A stretch of 64,000 nucleotides of DNA from Palaemon carinicauda. Lineage: Eukaryota; Arthropoda; Malacostraca; Decapoda; Palaemonidae. The position numbers were made by a program, and so were the translations under genes. The notes beneath the pieces were generated by a model that worked only from the letters and a program-made list of their open reading frames with translations, searched no databases and was not told the DNA's origin. Shown piece after piece: positions 34,079 to 44,761 of this stretch; the stretch's first letter is position 1, and each line of letters opens with the position of its first letter. The DNA lies in contig NC_090745.1 in the NCBI RefSeq assembly GCF_036898095.1, positions 85,893,217-85,957,216 on the forward strand. Reading direction: 5' to 3'.

Positions 34079-35747
34079 CTAGCAACGATGGATGCAGGCT
34101 CTTCTCCAACCCCATGTGAGGAGACTTCTCAGGGAGAGGCGGAGTTTCCCCCATTGGTGCGATGGGGGAACGGACCTTCTCGTCCGACTCCCCTGAGGAT
34201 GGGAAATCCTCGTCCACAGGGGAGGGAGAGAAAGTCTGGGGGGAGAGGGAGCCTTGCGCAAGGATCTCCGAGGAGACAGCTTAACCCTCGGAGAAGTCAC
34301 CACGGAAGGGACTCCTCTCTTCCTCTTCAAGGGAGACGAGGTAGCCACTGCTTTGTGACCTAGTTCAGAGAACACAGGCTTAAAAGCCTGTGACTATGGT
34401 ACCAAACCAGGGCTGTTGGCTGACAGTCGCGCTCTCAGACACTCCCTTTGGAGGAAAGGGGATCGATCGATCCCTAGGAGGAGTCGACAAACGAGGGTTC
34501 GCCTGACACGGAGCTGAAAGTGTGTCCCTAGACCTGTCTGGGAACCTCCCCTCCTCTGGCGAGCGCGCTGTTCTGCGCTTGCGAGGGGGGGGGAACGAGA
34601 AGATGATCTATCCGCCTGAAGCCCCATGAAGTCGCGTGCGGGATCGCGCTGGCGATCGCGGCGTAAATCGCGCTGGTGGTCGCGCGATGAGCCCTGCCCT
34701 GGATCGAGCGCAGAAGGACCGTGCGAGACAGGAACTTCGCACGTGCGAGGGCGAGGGCACGCGTGCACGCATAGGTGACGGCGAGGGCGTGCGGCGCACA
34801 GCAGCTGGAACGTGGGGCGGTGTTGAAGGCTGGATAGGAGCTGGAGTGTGAGCAACCTTCTGCTCGCGTATGCGCGGGCGCGCAGGAACCTGCTGATGAG
34901 CCCGTCTGGGTAAAATTATTGGGTGCGCGTGCGCAGGAGAAATATTCCTAGCGCGTGGGCGTGGAGCACGTGTGTCAGGAAGCACGGGGCGAGGGCGCGA
35001 TTGCGCAGCCTCGTGAGGGAGCAAAGGTGAACCTGCGCGCTGGCGCGCAGGAGAACGTTGCGCAGGTGGTGCAGGAACTGCCCTCTGAGGAGAACGAGGG
35101 CGCGCTGGGCACGCAGGAGACCGTGGGCGCGCAACAGGAATCGGGCGCACTGGTGTGCGCTGCTGCGATGGGAGCGCAGGGTGCGCAACAGGATTTGGGA
35201 GCGCAGGTGTGCGCTGCTGAGTTGGGCGCGCATGGCGCGCAACAGGATTCGGGCGCACAGGAGTGCGCAGTTTTGAGGAAGAAGGCAGGGGTACCTGTGA
35301 GTGCCCGTGCGCTAACTTAGGTACCTCCTGTACTGCGCGCTAGAATGTAGGAGAGCGCTGGCGCGCTGTGTCAGGAACTGTGGCTGTGCGCTTAATTCCA
35401 GAAGTGCGCTGAGGCACTGGAGCGCGCTTGAGCGCTGTGGCAGGAACTGCAGGAGGGCGCGCAGGAGATCATGGGCGAGCAGGGGGACCCTGGCGAGTAA
35501 GAACAGGAGCAGGAGTGCGCACGCGCGCAAGGGAGTGCAGTGGCACTAAATCAGGAACAGCAGCAAGACGGCGCGCAGGGGGTGCCATGCGCTTAAGCGA
35601 CTGAGGCACAGTTTTACGTTCAAGTCCCTTGTGCCCCGAAGGAACCGGTGCCTGTACAATGACAAGATCAGCATCCTTGAAGGGTGATGGCAGGACAGCA
35701 GGTCTGGAGGGTGACAGGTCAGGGGGTCCCAAAGGACGACCTTCCAC
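34079..35747 (-). pseudogene. Gag-like middle region with Arg/Pro-rich repeat domain, copy E2
   Basis: A patchwork of frames (35747-35469, 35258-34608, 34855-34394, 34375-34079). The DNA is GC-rich and consists of degenerate short repeats giving units such as ARPRSPA and ALPSQQRTP. Frame changes inside the repeat suggest slippage. The domain sits between the N-terminal cysteine module and the conserved C-terminal half. Long complementary open frames on the plus strand are compositional shadows. Confidence 0.65.
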
Positions 35748-35952
35748 CGAAGGAGATCGCGAACGATCTTCAGAGAGGTCTAAGGTGGTAGCTGGCAGGA
35801 TCGGAGAACGAAGAGTCTACTCCGCAGAGGACTGCGGGGATGACGAGCCGAAAAGGCGCCTCCTAACTCCCTTGTGAGGAGAAGGAAGTCCTCTACGGCG
35901 ACGAAGGGGAGGACGAGCCTTCCGCCTTATACGCCCTCTAGGGGCCGTGGGA

Positions 35953-36780
35953 TCAGCAAGCTGACCTTCGTAAGGCCTCCGCAGAGGAGTCTCTGTAAGT
36001 GAACTCCCCTGGGGGGGGAGAGTCGCCAGCAGGAGAGACCGTGGGACTAAGTTCCACCCTCGAAAGATGTTCAGAGGGGGAATCAGAGCCTTCAGCTACC
36101 TCAGCAACAACAGGAGCAGTTTGATCCGACACACCGGAGGCCTCCGTTATAACAACGTCGACGATAGACAGAGGATCTACGTCTGCTATCGCTGGCGACT
36201 GTTTAACAGCTGCTCCCAGCTTGATCATATCAAACAGGGCTTCCTTGGAGGGCGAACCCTGAAGCCTCAAGGAGGACCAAAGCTGTAACAAATCATGATT
36301 AGGCACAGGGAAGTTAATATCCTCCTCCGAGGGAGGAGGGGCAGCTGCCTCGCTATGGGAGGCAACTACCTCTCCTGCACCCCATGATCGGTCAACAGAA
36401 CAACGGTCTACGCTACCCTTCGACGGCCTCTCGGAAGAGACCGATCGAGTGGGAGCTTCGGAGGAGGTTTGGGCTACGGAAGAAGAGGCCTTGGGATTTT
36501 CTCTCTTCAAAGAAGCCTTTGGAGGAGAAATATCAGTATCCCTTTTGGACTTCTTCTTCCGACGCCGGGCAAACCTCTCCCACTGGGAGGTAGACCACTC
36601 CCTACACTCACCGCATACATTACTCTTTTCACACCGTTGGCCCCTACAATGAGGACACAAGGTGTGAGGATATGTGTCTACCGCCGACATAAAGGTCCCA
36701 CAAGGGCAGTCAGGTAAACCAGGACACGTACGCATATTAATATAGGCCAACTTCACACACTCTGTAGAAAGAAAGAGCAA
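35953..36780 (-). CDS. Gag-like protein N-terminal part with cysteine-rich module, copy E2
   Basis: 275 open codons from the ATG at 36780. Cysteines at 19, 25, 27, 42, 45, 50, 56 and 59, with H39 and H44: CPGLPDCPCG, then PHTLCPHCRGQRC, then VCGECREWSTSQWERF, followed by a basic ARRRKKKSKR that could be a nuclear signal. Two CxxC pairs 14 residues apart suggest a zinc ribbon. The same module begins Gag in E1 and, decayed, in Ea and Eb. After residue 80 the sequence is Ser/Glu/Pro-rich. The frame breaks near 35950 before the repeat domain. Confidence 0.75.
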   Translation of the reverse strand: MLFLSTECVKLAYINMRTCPGLPDCPCGTFMSAVDTYPHTLCPHCRGQRCEKSNVCGECREWSTSQWERFARRRKKKSKRDTDISPPKASLKRENPKASSSVAQTSSEAPTRSVSSERPSKGSVDRCSVDRSWGAGEVVASHSEAAAPPPSEEDINFPVPNHDLLQLWSSLRLQGSPSKEALFDMIKLGAAVKQSPAIADVDPLSIVDVVITEASGVSDQTAPVVAEVAEGSDSPSEHLSRVELSPTVSPAGDSPPPGEFTYRDSSAEALRRSAC

Positions 36781-37001
36781 AACAGATTAATGGCAGGCAA
36801 AGTGAGGGTGAGAGCAGACATGTCTGTTCTTCACCCGAGCCTAAAGCAAAGTGAAGTATTCACGGTGTGTGTGTGTGAGGGGGGGGTGTAGAAAGCTACC
36901 CCTCCCTAACCCCCGCTAACTAGCGGTGGAGTAGTAAACCTTCGTTAAAACTCTAATGGCTTGTCATTCAGCTCCGCCGAAGTAATAACCCATATCAAAT
37001 A
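36781..37001. repeat. E2 5' leader and inverted terminal repeat (inner part)
   Basis: Complement of 29170-29345; contains a GTGTGTGTGTG then G-run region, TAGCGGTGGAGTAGTAAACC and CAGCTCCGCCGAAGTAATAA. It ends at ATCAAATA where E3 begins; the repeat resumes with GCGTGGTTTG at 49585. Confidence 0.8.
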
Positions 37002-37234
37002 TGACATTTTCATTATAAAATAAATTTTTGAATATACTTACCTGGTGAATATATAAATAGCTGACGTCTCCGACGGCCCGACAGATTCCAAAAAACTCGC
37101 GAGTGATCGCCATGAAGGTTGCGGGTGTGCCCACCAGCGCCGACTATCGGCCAGATACCGCATATACTTCTCAACCACTCCAGTTCTTCTCAGTCCGCAG
37201 GGTCTCTATCGGGGAGGAAGGGAGGGCCTTTAAT

Positions 37235-37332
37235 ATTATATATTCACCGGGTAAGTATATTAAAAAATTTATCTTATAATGAAAATATAATTTTTAAATA
37301 TTAAACTTAGCCGGTGAATATATAAATAGCTG
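37235..37332. promoter_or_regulatory. E3 internal complementary region
   Basis: TATATTCACCGGGTAAGTAT ... GAAAATATAA pairs with the left end at 37002-37065; the following TTTTTAAATATTAAACTTAG and CCGGTGAATATATA pair with the right end at 49545-49584. The two parts are joined exactly where the two element ends would meet in a circle. Confidence 0.8.
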
Positions 37333-37753
37333 ATTCACACCCATGGTGGTGGGTAGAGACCAGTATTATAACAATAAAGGCGTATATGCTCAAGAGTTTT
37401 TGACAAATATTTCATAAAAACAAACTTAAGTATAGGTACCTGGTAAGGAAGCTGACTCTGATGATTACTCTGCCTCATTAGTCCGCTTTCCTCACGAAGC
37501 CCAGCCATCCTCTCAGGATGCTGAAAGACTCCCAGGAGCTGTTATATCCAGGGCGAACACCCCTATAACAGGACCTCATCAATACCCTTAATCTGGGCGC
37601 TCTCAAGAAACAACATTTTGACCACCCGCCAAATCAAAAAGATTGCGAAAGACTTCTTAGTCTCCCGTACAACCCAAAATAAGATTAAAAATTTCAAGAG
37701 TAGATTAAAAGGATATTGGGATTAAGGGAATGTAGTGGTAGAGCCTTCACCCA

Positions 37754-38887
37754 CTACAGTACTGCACTCGCTGCTACGAATGGTCCCAGTGTGTAGCAGT
37801 CCTCATAAAGAGTCTGGACATCTTTCAAGTAATATGAAGCGAATACCGACTTGCCTCTCCAAAAGGTCGCGTCCATAATACTTTTAATGGATCTATTTTG
37901 CTTAAACGCTACTGAAGTTGCTATCGCTATAACTTCATGAGCCTTGACTTTAAGTAAATTACGATCCTTCTCACTTAAATGAGAGTGTGCCTCCCGAATC
38001 AAAAGTCTAATAAAAGAAGACCACGCATTCTTAGACATGGGCAAAGAGGGCTTTTTAACGGAGCACCATAAAGCCTCTGAACAACCTCGCAGCGGTTTAG
38101 TTCTGGATAAATAAAATTTAAGAGCTCTAACGGGGCACAGCACTCTTTCAACTTCATTCCCCACAATCTCAGAAAGACTGGGGATTTCAAATGATTTAGG
38201 CCAAGGACGAGACGGAAGTTCATTCTTGGCCAAAAAACCAAGATGAAGAGCGCATACTGCTTTAATAGTGGAGAAGCTGATGTTCTTGCTAAAAGCATGT
38301 ATCTCACTAACCTTTTTAGCCGAAGCCAAGCTCACCAAAAAAAAGTGTCTTGAGGGTAAGATCCTTCAGGGAGGCTGAATTTAATGGTTCAAACCTGTCT
38401 GACATATGGAACTGTAGGACCACGTCCAAGTTCCAAGCAGGGGTCGAAAAATGACGCTCCTTGGAAGTCTCGAAAGACTTAAGCAGGTCTTGGAGATCTT
38501 TGTTATTAGAAAGATCCAAACCCCTATGCCTGAAAACAGAAGCTAACATGCTTCTGTAGCCTTTAATGGTGGATGCAGAGAGGGAGCGACCGTATCTCAG
38601 ATAAAGCAGAAAATCCGCAATCTGCGCTACAGAGGCACTTGGAAGAGGAAATAGAGGAGGACTTGCACCTCCCATTTCGACTGATAGATCCTGATGGTAG
38701 AGGATCTTCTAGCACTCGCGATCGCTCTAGCTGCCTCCTTCGAAAACCCTCGAGCTCAAGAGAGTCTTTCGATAGTCTGAAGGCAGTTAGACGAAGCGTG
38801 GGGAGGCTTTGATGAAATCTCTTTACGTGAGGCTGTCGCAAGAGATCCATCCGCAACGGCAGACTTCTTGGAACGTCTACCAGCCAT
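37754..38887 (-). pseudogene. tyrosine recombinase of copy E3, damaged
   Basis: Start at the conserved ATG at 38887 (MAGRRSKKS). The frame changes near 38760 and near 38335. Core-binding domain in 38675-38316 (STIKGYRSMLASVFRHRGLD), catalytic part in 38338-37754: ASAKKVSEIHAF, then KAHEVIAIATSVAF, then SVFASYYLKDVQ with the Tyr. In E4 and E2 the middle motif is HxxR (HEVR, HDVR); here the Arg is Ile, so a catalytic residue is lost as well as the frame. Confidence 0.85.
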
Positions 38888-39264
38888 AGAAGTACCTCTG
38901 TGAACCACTCTCTCGCGGGCCAGAGTGGAGCAACCAACGTCAACCTGGTCCCTTCGTGAGAGGTGAACTTCTGCAGCACCTTGTTTAGGATCTTGAAAGG
39001 TGGAAAGGCATAAACGTCCAGGTGAGACCAGTCCAGCAGGAAAGCGTCTATGTGGGCTGCCTCTGGATCTGGAACTGGAAAGCAGTAAGTCGAGAGCCTC
39101 TTTGTCAGTGAAGTCGCAAAAAGATCTATGGTGGGTTGACCCCATGTCATCCATAGCTTCTCGCACACAGTCTTGTGCAACGTCCACTCCATGGAGATGA
39201 CTTGTCCTCTTCTGCTGAGGCAGTTCGCCAAGACATTCATTTTTCCTTGCACAAATCTCGTCAA
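38563..39264 (-). pseudogene. end of RNase H plus Dam-like domain, copy E3
   Basis: 233 open codons. It starts with the last RNase H piece (FVQGKMNVLANCLSRRG; the usual ADxLSR Asp is Asn here), then WGQPTIDLFATSLTKRL, PVPDPEAAHIDAFLLDWS, DVYAFPPFKILNKVLQKF and VAPLWPAREWFTEVLLWLVD. It overlaps the YR frame from 38887 in a different frame, as in E4 and E2. Confidence 0.75.
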
Positions 39265-39283
39265 AAGAGAGATGTTACTTGCC

Positions 39284-39903
39284 TTAAATGGAGTTCCTTC
39301 TGATCAGTGGACCAAAGACCCGAGCATTCCAGACTGTCCAGTGGAGCTCCCTAATCCAAATCCGATGCATCTTAACACATGGTTTGGGTTCTTGATCGCA
39401 AGAGAAAGACCTTCTCGAAGTCTGATGTTGCTGTCCCACCAAGTCAGACATGTCTAGACTGAGTTGGAGATTGGGAAAGAGATACTCTCTAAGCCCTTCT
39501 CCTTGTTCCAATGGTTTAGGTGAAATTGGAGAGGGCAAAGGTTGAGTCTCCCCAGAGAGATAAACTACTCCAGCGATGAAAGAGTTCCCACGAGGCTCGT
39601 TCAAACTCTTACAGAGCAACTGTTTTTCTCTTGCAAGTGACGGACTTTTAACAGAGCTTGTTCCAATCTTGTGGGAGACGAAAAGGCCCGAAAAATCCGA
39701 CACTGTATCTCCATTCCCAAATAAAGAATAGTCTGGGATGGAGTACTGTAAGTTACGACTTCTCTACGTTCACTATGAGACCTAGCTCCTTGGTTAGGTC
39801 TAATGTCCATTAGAGGCTCTCCAGACAGCGATTTAATGAAGACGCCCTGATTAGCCAGTCGTCAAAATAAAGGGAGGCTCTGAATCCTCAAAAAATGTAG
39901 AAA
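39284..39903 (-). pseudogene. RT C-terminal region of copy E3, left part of the gene split by E4
   Basis: Frames at 39703-39284 and 39810-39601 hold decayed RT thumb sequence. The piece next to the E4 insertion reads GFRASLYFDDWLI (motif C, FDD) on a frame offset from the preceding sequence by one base. Its continuation is at 46069 on the other side of E4. Confidence 0.7.
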
Positions 39904-39941
39904 TGTTATTTTCATTAGTAAAATAAATTTTTGAATATACT

Positions 39942-40098
39942 TACCCGATGATCATGTAGCTGTCAACTCTGTTGCCCGACAGAAATCTACGGTCGGGATA
40001 CGCCAGCGATCGCTATACAGGTGGGGGTGTACACAACAGCGCCATCTGTGAGCAGGTACTCAAGTACTTCTTGTCAACAAGAACTCAATTTTCTCCTC
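39942..40098. repeat. E4 left inverted terminal repeat
   Basis: It starts TACCCGATGATCATGTAGCT and includes GACAGAAATCTACGGTCGGG and GAGCAGGTACTCAAGTACTT. The complement at 45897-46042 has only a few substitutions (for example ACACAACAGC against ACGCAACAGC). Confidence 0.9.
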
Positions 40099-40142
40099 GG
40101 TCCACTGGTTCTCTATGGGGAGGAAGGGCGGGTCCTTAAATT

Positions 40143-40234
40143 CATGATCATCGGGTAAGTATATTCAAAAATTTATTTTACTAATGAAAATAACATTTTT
40201 CAATATTAATCTTACCCGATGATCATGTAGCTGA
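40143..40234. promoter_or_regulatory. E4 internal complementary region (circle-junction copy)
   Basis: Positions 40143-40197 are complementary to the left end 39904-39958; positions 40196-40234 are complementary to the right end 46030-46068. They meet at a run of five T. Thus the internal copy reads across the predicted end-to-end junction, the classical DIRS arrangement. Confidence 0.88.
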
Positions 40235-40619
40235 TTCACACCCAGGGTGGTGGGTGGAGACCAGCATACATGTTAACAAAGAAGCTAAGTATCCCGTATT
40301 TCATTTTATTAGTTATTCAAAAATAACATAAAATAAATAAGTACCTGGTAAGGAAGACGACTTGAACCATTACTCTGCCTTTATTAAGTACGTCTTCCTT
40401 ACTGAGCGTAGCGGTCCTCTTAGGATGCTGAACGACTCTTAGGTGCTGAAGTATAAAGGGCTGCAACCCATACTAAAGGACCTCATCACAACCTCTAACC
40501 TCGGCGCTTCTCAAGAAAGAATTGACCACCCGCCAAATCAACAAGGATGCGGAAGGCTTCTTAGCCGACCGTACAACCCATAAAAAGTATTCAAGAGAAA
40601 GGTTAAAAAGGTTATGGGA

Positions 40620-41790
40620 TTATGGGAATGTAGTGGCTGAGCCCTCACCTACTACTGCACTCGCTGCTACGAATGGTCCCAGGGTGTAGCAGTTCTCGTA
40701 AAGAGACTGGACATCTTTGAGATAGAATGATGCGAACACTGACTTGCTTCTCCAATAGGTTGCATCCATAACACTCTGCAGAGAACGGTTCTGTTTGAAG
40801 GCCACTGAAGTAGCCACAGCTCTCACTTCATGTGTCCTTACCTTCAGCAAAGCAAGGTCTTCTTCCTTCAGATGAGAATGTGCTTCCCTAATCAGAAGCC
40901 TGATGTAGTAAGAAACTGAGTTCTTAGACATTGGAAGAGAAGGCTTCTTGATAGCACACCAAAAGGCTTCTGATTGTCCTCGTAAAGGTTTTGACCTTTT
41001 TAGATAGTACCTAAGAGCTCTAACTGGGCAAAGTACTCTCTCCAGTTCGTTCCCCACCAAGTTGGACAGGCTTGGGATCTCGAACGACTTAGGCCAAGGA
41101 CGTGAAGGAAGCTCGTTTTAGCAAAAAACCGAGCTGCAAGGAACATGTAGCCGTTTCAGATGTGAAAACTATGTTCCTGCTGAAGGCGTGGATCTCACTT
41201 ACTCTTTTAGCTGTTGCCAAGCACACGAGGAAAAGAGTTTTTAATGTGAGGTCCTTAAAAGAGGCTGATTGGAGAGGTTCAAATCTTGATGACATAAGGA
41301 ACCTTAGGACCACGTCTAGATTCCAGCCTGGAGTGGACAACCGACGTTCCTTTGAGGTCTCAAAAGACCTAAGGAGGTCCTGTAGATCTTTGTTGGTGGA
41401 AAGATCCAAGCCTCTGTGGCGGAAAACCGCTGCCAACATACTTCTGTAACCCTTGATCGTAGGAGCTGAAAGGGATCTTACGTTCCTTAGATGTAACAGG
41501 AAGTCAGCAATCTGGGTTACAGTGGTACTGGTTGAGGAAACTGCATTGGCCTTGCACCAGCTTCGGAAGACTTCCCATTTAGACTGATAGACTCTGAGAG
41601 TGGATGTCCTCCTTGCTCTGGCAATCGCTCTGGCTGCCTCCTTCGAAAAGCCTCTAGCTCTTGAGAGTCTTTCGATAGTCTGAAGGCAGTCAGACGAAGA
41701 GCGTGGAGGTTTGGGTGTACCTTCTTTACGTGAGGTTGACGTAGAAGGTCCACTCTTAGAGGAAGAGTCCTGGGAATGTCGACCAGCCAT
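40620..41790 (-). pseudogene. tyrosine recombinase of copy E4 (one frameshift)
   Basis: Start at the ATG at 41790 (MAGRHSQDSSS). Core-binding domain: RTSTLRVYQSKWEVFRSWC, then APTIKGYRSMLAAVFRHRG. Catalytic domain: LATAKRVSEIHAFSRN (first Arg), then after a missing A in an A-run near 41119 the frame at 41060-40620 gives ERVLCPVRALRYYL, TLEVR-type block RTHEVRAVATSVAF (HxxR) and KSVFASFYLKDVQ (Tyr). All visible catalytic residues remain; only the single indel breaks it. The open frame extends upstream of the ATG through the Dam-like region, but the conserved ATG is favoured. Confidence 0.85.
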
Positions 41791-42204
41791 TGCAGTACCT
41801 CTGTGAACCATTCTCTCGCGGGCCAGAGGGGAGCAACCAACGTCAGCCGTGTCCCTTTGTGAGAGGCGAACTTCTGAAGTACCCTGTTGACAATCTTGAA
41901 CGGCGGGAATGCATACAGGCAATCCAGCAGAAAAGCATCCACGTGAACTGCTGCTGGGTCTGGAATCGGAGAACAATACAACGGGAGCCTCTAGGTCATC
42001 GAGGTAGCGAACAGATCTATGGTTGGCTGACCCCACAGGGCCCAAAGTCTGCTGCAAACATTCTTGTGAAGGGTCCACTCTGTGGGGATGACCTGACCCT
42101 TCCGGCTAAGGCGATCTGCCATGACATTCATATCGCCCTGAATGAACCTCGTTACCAGCGTGAGCTTTCGATCTTTTGACCAGATGAGGAGGTCCCTTGC
42201 GATC
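41517..42204 (-). pseudogene. end of RNase H plus Dam-like domain, copy E4
   Basis: The sequence near 42150-42000 encodes RFIQGDMNVMADRLSRKG (last RNase H Asp) and WGQPTIDLFATS; the open frame 41981-41517 continues as YCSPIPDPAAVHVDAFLLD, YAFPPFKIVNRVLQKF, VAPLWPAREWFTEVLQWLVD. A short deletion removes the Trp-Ser-x-x-Asp-Val segment before YAFPPF. It overlaps the YR frame. Confidence 0.75.
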
Positions 42205-43094
42205 TAGAACAACTTCCTCGAATGAGTCCCTCCCTGCTTGGAGATGTAAGCCAAGGCTGTGGTGTTGTCGGAGTCCACCTCCACCACCTTGTTTAGGTGG
42301 AGGGACTTGAAGTTTATCAAGGCCAGATGAACCGCCAACAACTCCTTGCAATTGATGTGAAGTGTCCTTTGCTCCTGATTCCATGTTCCCGAGCATTCCT
42401 GTCCGTCCAATGTCGCACCCCAGCCCGTGTCTGATGCGTCCGAGAAGAGACGGCGGTCGGGGTTCTGAACAGCCAAAGGTAGACCTTCCTTGAGAAGAAA
42501 GCTGTTCTTCCACCACGTTAGAGTAGACCTCATCTCTTCGGAAACAGGAACTGAGACCGTCTCTAGTGTCATGTCCTTTATCCAGTGAGCAGCTAGATGA
42601 TACTGAAGGGGGCGGAGGTGGAGTCTCCCTAACTCGATGAACAGGGCCAGCGATGAAAGTGTCCCTGTTAGACTCATCCACTGCCTGACTGAGCATCGGT
42701 TCCTTCTCAGCATGCTCTGGATGCATTCTAGGGCTTGGTTGATCCTTGGGGCCGACGGAAAAGCCCGAAAAACTCGACTCTGAATCTCCATACCCAGGTA
42801 GACAATGGTCTGGGATGGGACGAGCTCGGACTTCTCTAAATTGACCAGGAGGCCCAGTTCCTTGGTCAGATCCATAGTCCATCTGAGATTCTCCAGACAG
42901 CGACGACTTGTGGGAGCTCTTAAAAGCCAGTCGTCTGACGGAGCCGGACACAAGATCATGGTACTGCTGCACAGTCTGTGAACTGTCAACCATGGGGAAG
43001 CGAGGAAGTACAGCGACAACCCGAAACTGTCTAGACTGTCTGGGTAGTACAGACAACTCCTTATCGGGTTGCTGAGGTTGCCGCACTGCGTCAC
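42204..43094 (-). pseudogene. Gag/RT fusion with RNase H, copy E4
   Basis: 296 open codons. The first about 50 residues are Gag-like (SPWLTVHRLCSSTMILCPAP, similar to FLTVHRLSSSFITLPSG in the neighbouring Gag frame), then directly SDDWLLRAPTSRRCLENLRW, the RT region after motif C. The RT thumb and connection follow, then RNase H: RLFSDASDTGWGATLDG, TLHINCKELLAVHLALINF, EVDSDNTTALAYISKQGG with the acids in place. RT motifs A and B and the Gag C-terminal half were deleted without breaking this frame. Confidence 0.8.
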
Positions 43095-43441
43095 AACAAG
43101 TCACCTCTGCTGGTTGTTGAACGTCTTCCCAGTGACACACTGACTCCGTAAAAAAAAAAAAATCCTCTATCAAGGACTAAGCTTGGACTGCATGTCTTGC
43201 AACAAAGCTCAAGGTCTATGGGAGCAGGTGTGGCAACAGACGGGGTTAGCGACTGAAGCGGAACCATTTACCCTCCCTGGAAGCATGTTATGCTTAAATA
43301 AAAGTCCATAGGAGGCTAAGCAGCTTAAGGCTCCTCTCCAAATGACAGAGTCCTCAAGGGAATATCAGAAGGAGGGAGAACAGCACTTTCTCATCTACAG
43401 GAACCATATCCGAGAAAAGCTAAGTTCTCTCAGTGAGGGTT

Positions 43442-44161
43442 TCACTGGTGCAAAAGCAGCAGACCAGAAGGCAACGTTATGAAACTGCTTGACAGTCTGT
43501 GAACTGTCAAAAACTGAACTGTCAACCACAACAGGAGCGTGAGGACATACAGCACTGGTGTATAAGTAGCAGACCAGAAGGCAACGTCATGTAACTGCAT
43601 GACAGTTTGTGAGTTGGCAACAACCAAAGATGTGTGGGGAAGCCTCAACTCCTGCCTGACTAGTTTGCTGCTGGCGAGTGGCGGTAACCACAGTGTGTTG
43701 CGGAGGCTGACACACCGTGTCAAAACACGGCAGCTTTGCAGAGCATGCTGTAAGGTATGCAGAGCATGCTGTAAGGTATGCAGAGCATGCTGTAAGGTAT
43801 GCAGAGCATGCTGTAAGGAATGCAGAGCATGCTGTAAGGTATGCAGAGCATGCTGTAAGGTATGCAGAGCATGCGGTATGGTATGCAGAGCATGAGGTAA
43901 GGCATGCGGCTCATGCTGCATGGTATGCGGCTCATGCTGCATGGTATGCGGAGCATGCTGTAAGGTCTGCAGAGCATGCTGCATGGGCTGAGGAGAATGC
44001 CGCATAGTGCTGGAACCCGGCAACTCCTGATGCGGCAGCTCACGCATGTTAGCAGATGGTGCAGCAAGAACATGCGTCTGGCAGTGAGGACTGCGCATCG
44101 GTGGAGGAGCTCTCACAGGTGTGGTGTGGGAGCAGGCAGCCGCAGTATCTGCTGAGCGCAC
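43442..44161 (-). pseudogene. Gag-like ORF with LQHALHT heptad repeats, copy E4
   Basis: 239 open codons. The centre is a run of seven-residue units (LQHALHT and variants such as MQHEPHT) encoded by 21-bp repeats at 43738-43989. Flanks are Pro/Ser/Leu-rich. All three frames on both strands are open through the repeat because 21 is divisible by three, so the frame choice rests on length and agreement with flanks. It corresponds in position to the Arg/Pro repeat of family A Gag. Confidence 0.55.
43738..43989. repeat. minisatellite, 12 units of 21 bp
   Basis: Unit GCAGAGCATGCTGTAAGGTA plus T. Units 1-3, 5 and 6 are identical and unit 4 differs at one position; units 7-12 carry several changes; a thirteenth degenerate unit follows to about 44010. 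Each unit contains the palindrome AGCATGCT. Confidence 0.95.
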
Positions 44162-44334
44162 AACCTACAGGCTGCATTGTCAACCTTCCAGCATGATACA
44201 CCTGCATGAAAGAGCAAGCTGAGACTGTATAGTCTGCAGCATGGACCACTAGGGTCTATGAAAGACAACAACAAACGGAGCTACTGTCCGTTGTGACTGA
44301 GGGTCTAAAACAGCTGGTGCGGCAACAGACGGAG

Positions 44335-44761
44335 TTACTGCCTGTTGCGGTACCACCTAGCCTCTCTTAGGAGGTGTGCAGTTGTCGTACTGCAGCGAGT
44401 CCGAACTGATCCAGTGGCTACACCTAGGCCGTTGGACTTGCGCGGAAGGGACCGACTTGCACTTAAAAGCTGCAAGATTTGGTCCATGGTTTCTGCGAGA
44501 AACCTCTTCCGCAGACGAGGAATAAATGGGCTCTCTCGTCTTTGTGTGGGTGGGGTGATCACGTCGGCAATGTGTGTAGATACACCCGAAACCACAGAGG
44601 GAAACGTCTGTTCGTCGATCAAGGCCTGAGGAACCCATAAGTCCTTCGACATTACTTCTCCCCTGGGCTTGGGAGCTTGTAAGAGGTATCGGACTAGGTG
44701 AACAACTGGCACGAACAGACAAACCCTCGAACGCAACACGGTAACACTTTGCGCATATCAC
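44335..44761 (-). pseudogene. Gag-like N-terminus, copy E4
   Basis: Two overlapping frames. The one starting MICAKCYRVAFEGLSVRASC at 44761 matches the equivalent E3 segment near 48100-47870 (VRACLLPSPRPLSGSPAPG). An early CxxC (CAKC) is the only hint of the cysteine module of family A. A second frame (44739-44335) carries ERFLAETMDQILQLL-type sequence, so a frame change occurs inside. Confidence 0.55.

Noticed and set aside
43738..43989. 21-bp repeats considered as a CRISPR array
   Set aside because: Units are directly adjacent without unique spacers, in a eukaryotic retrotransposon Gag.
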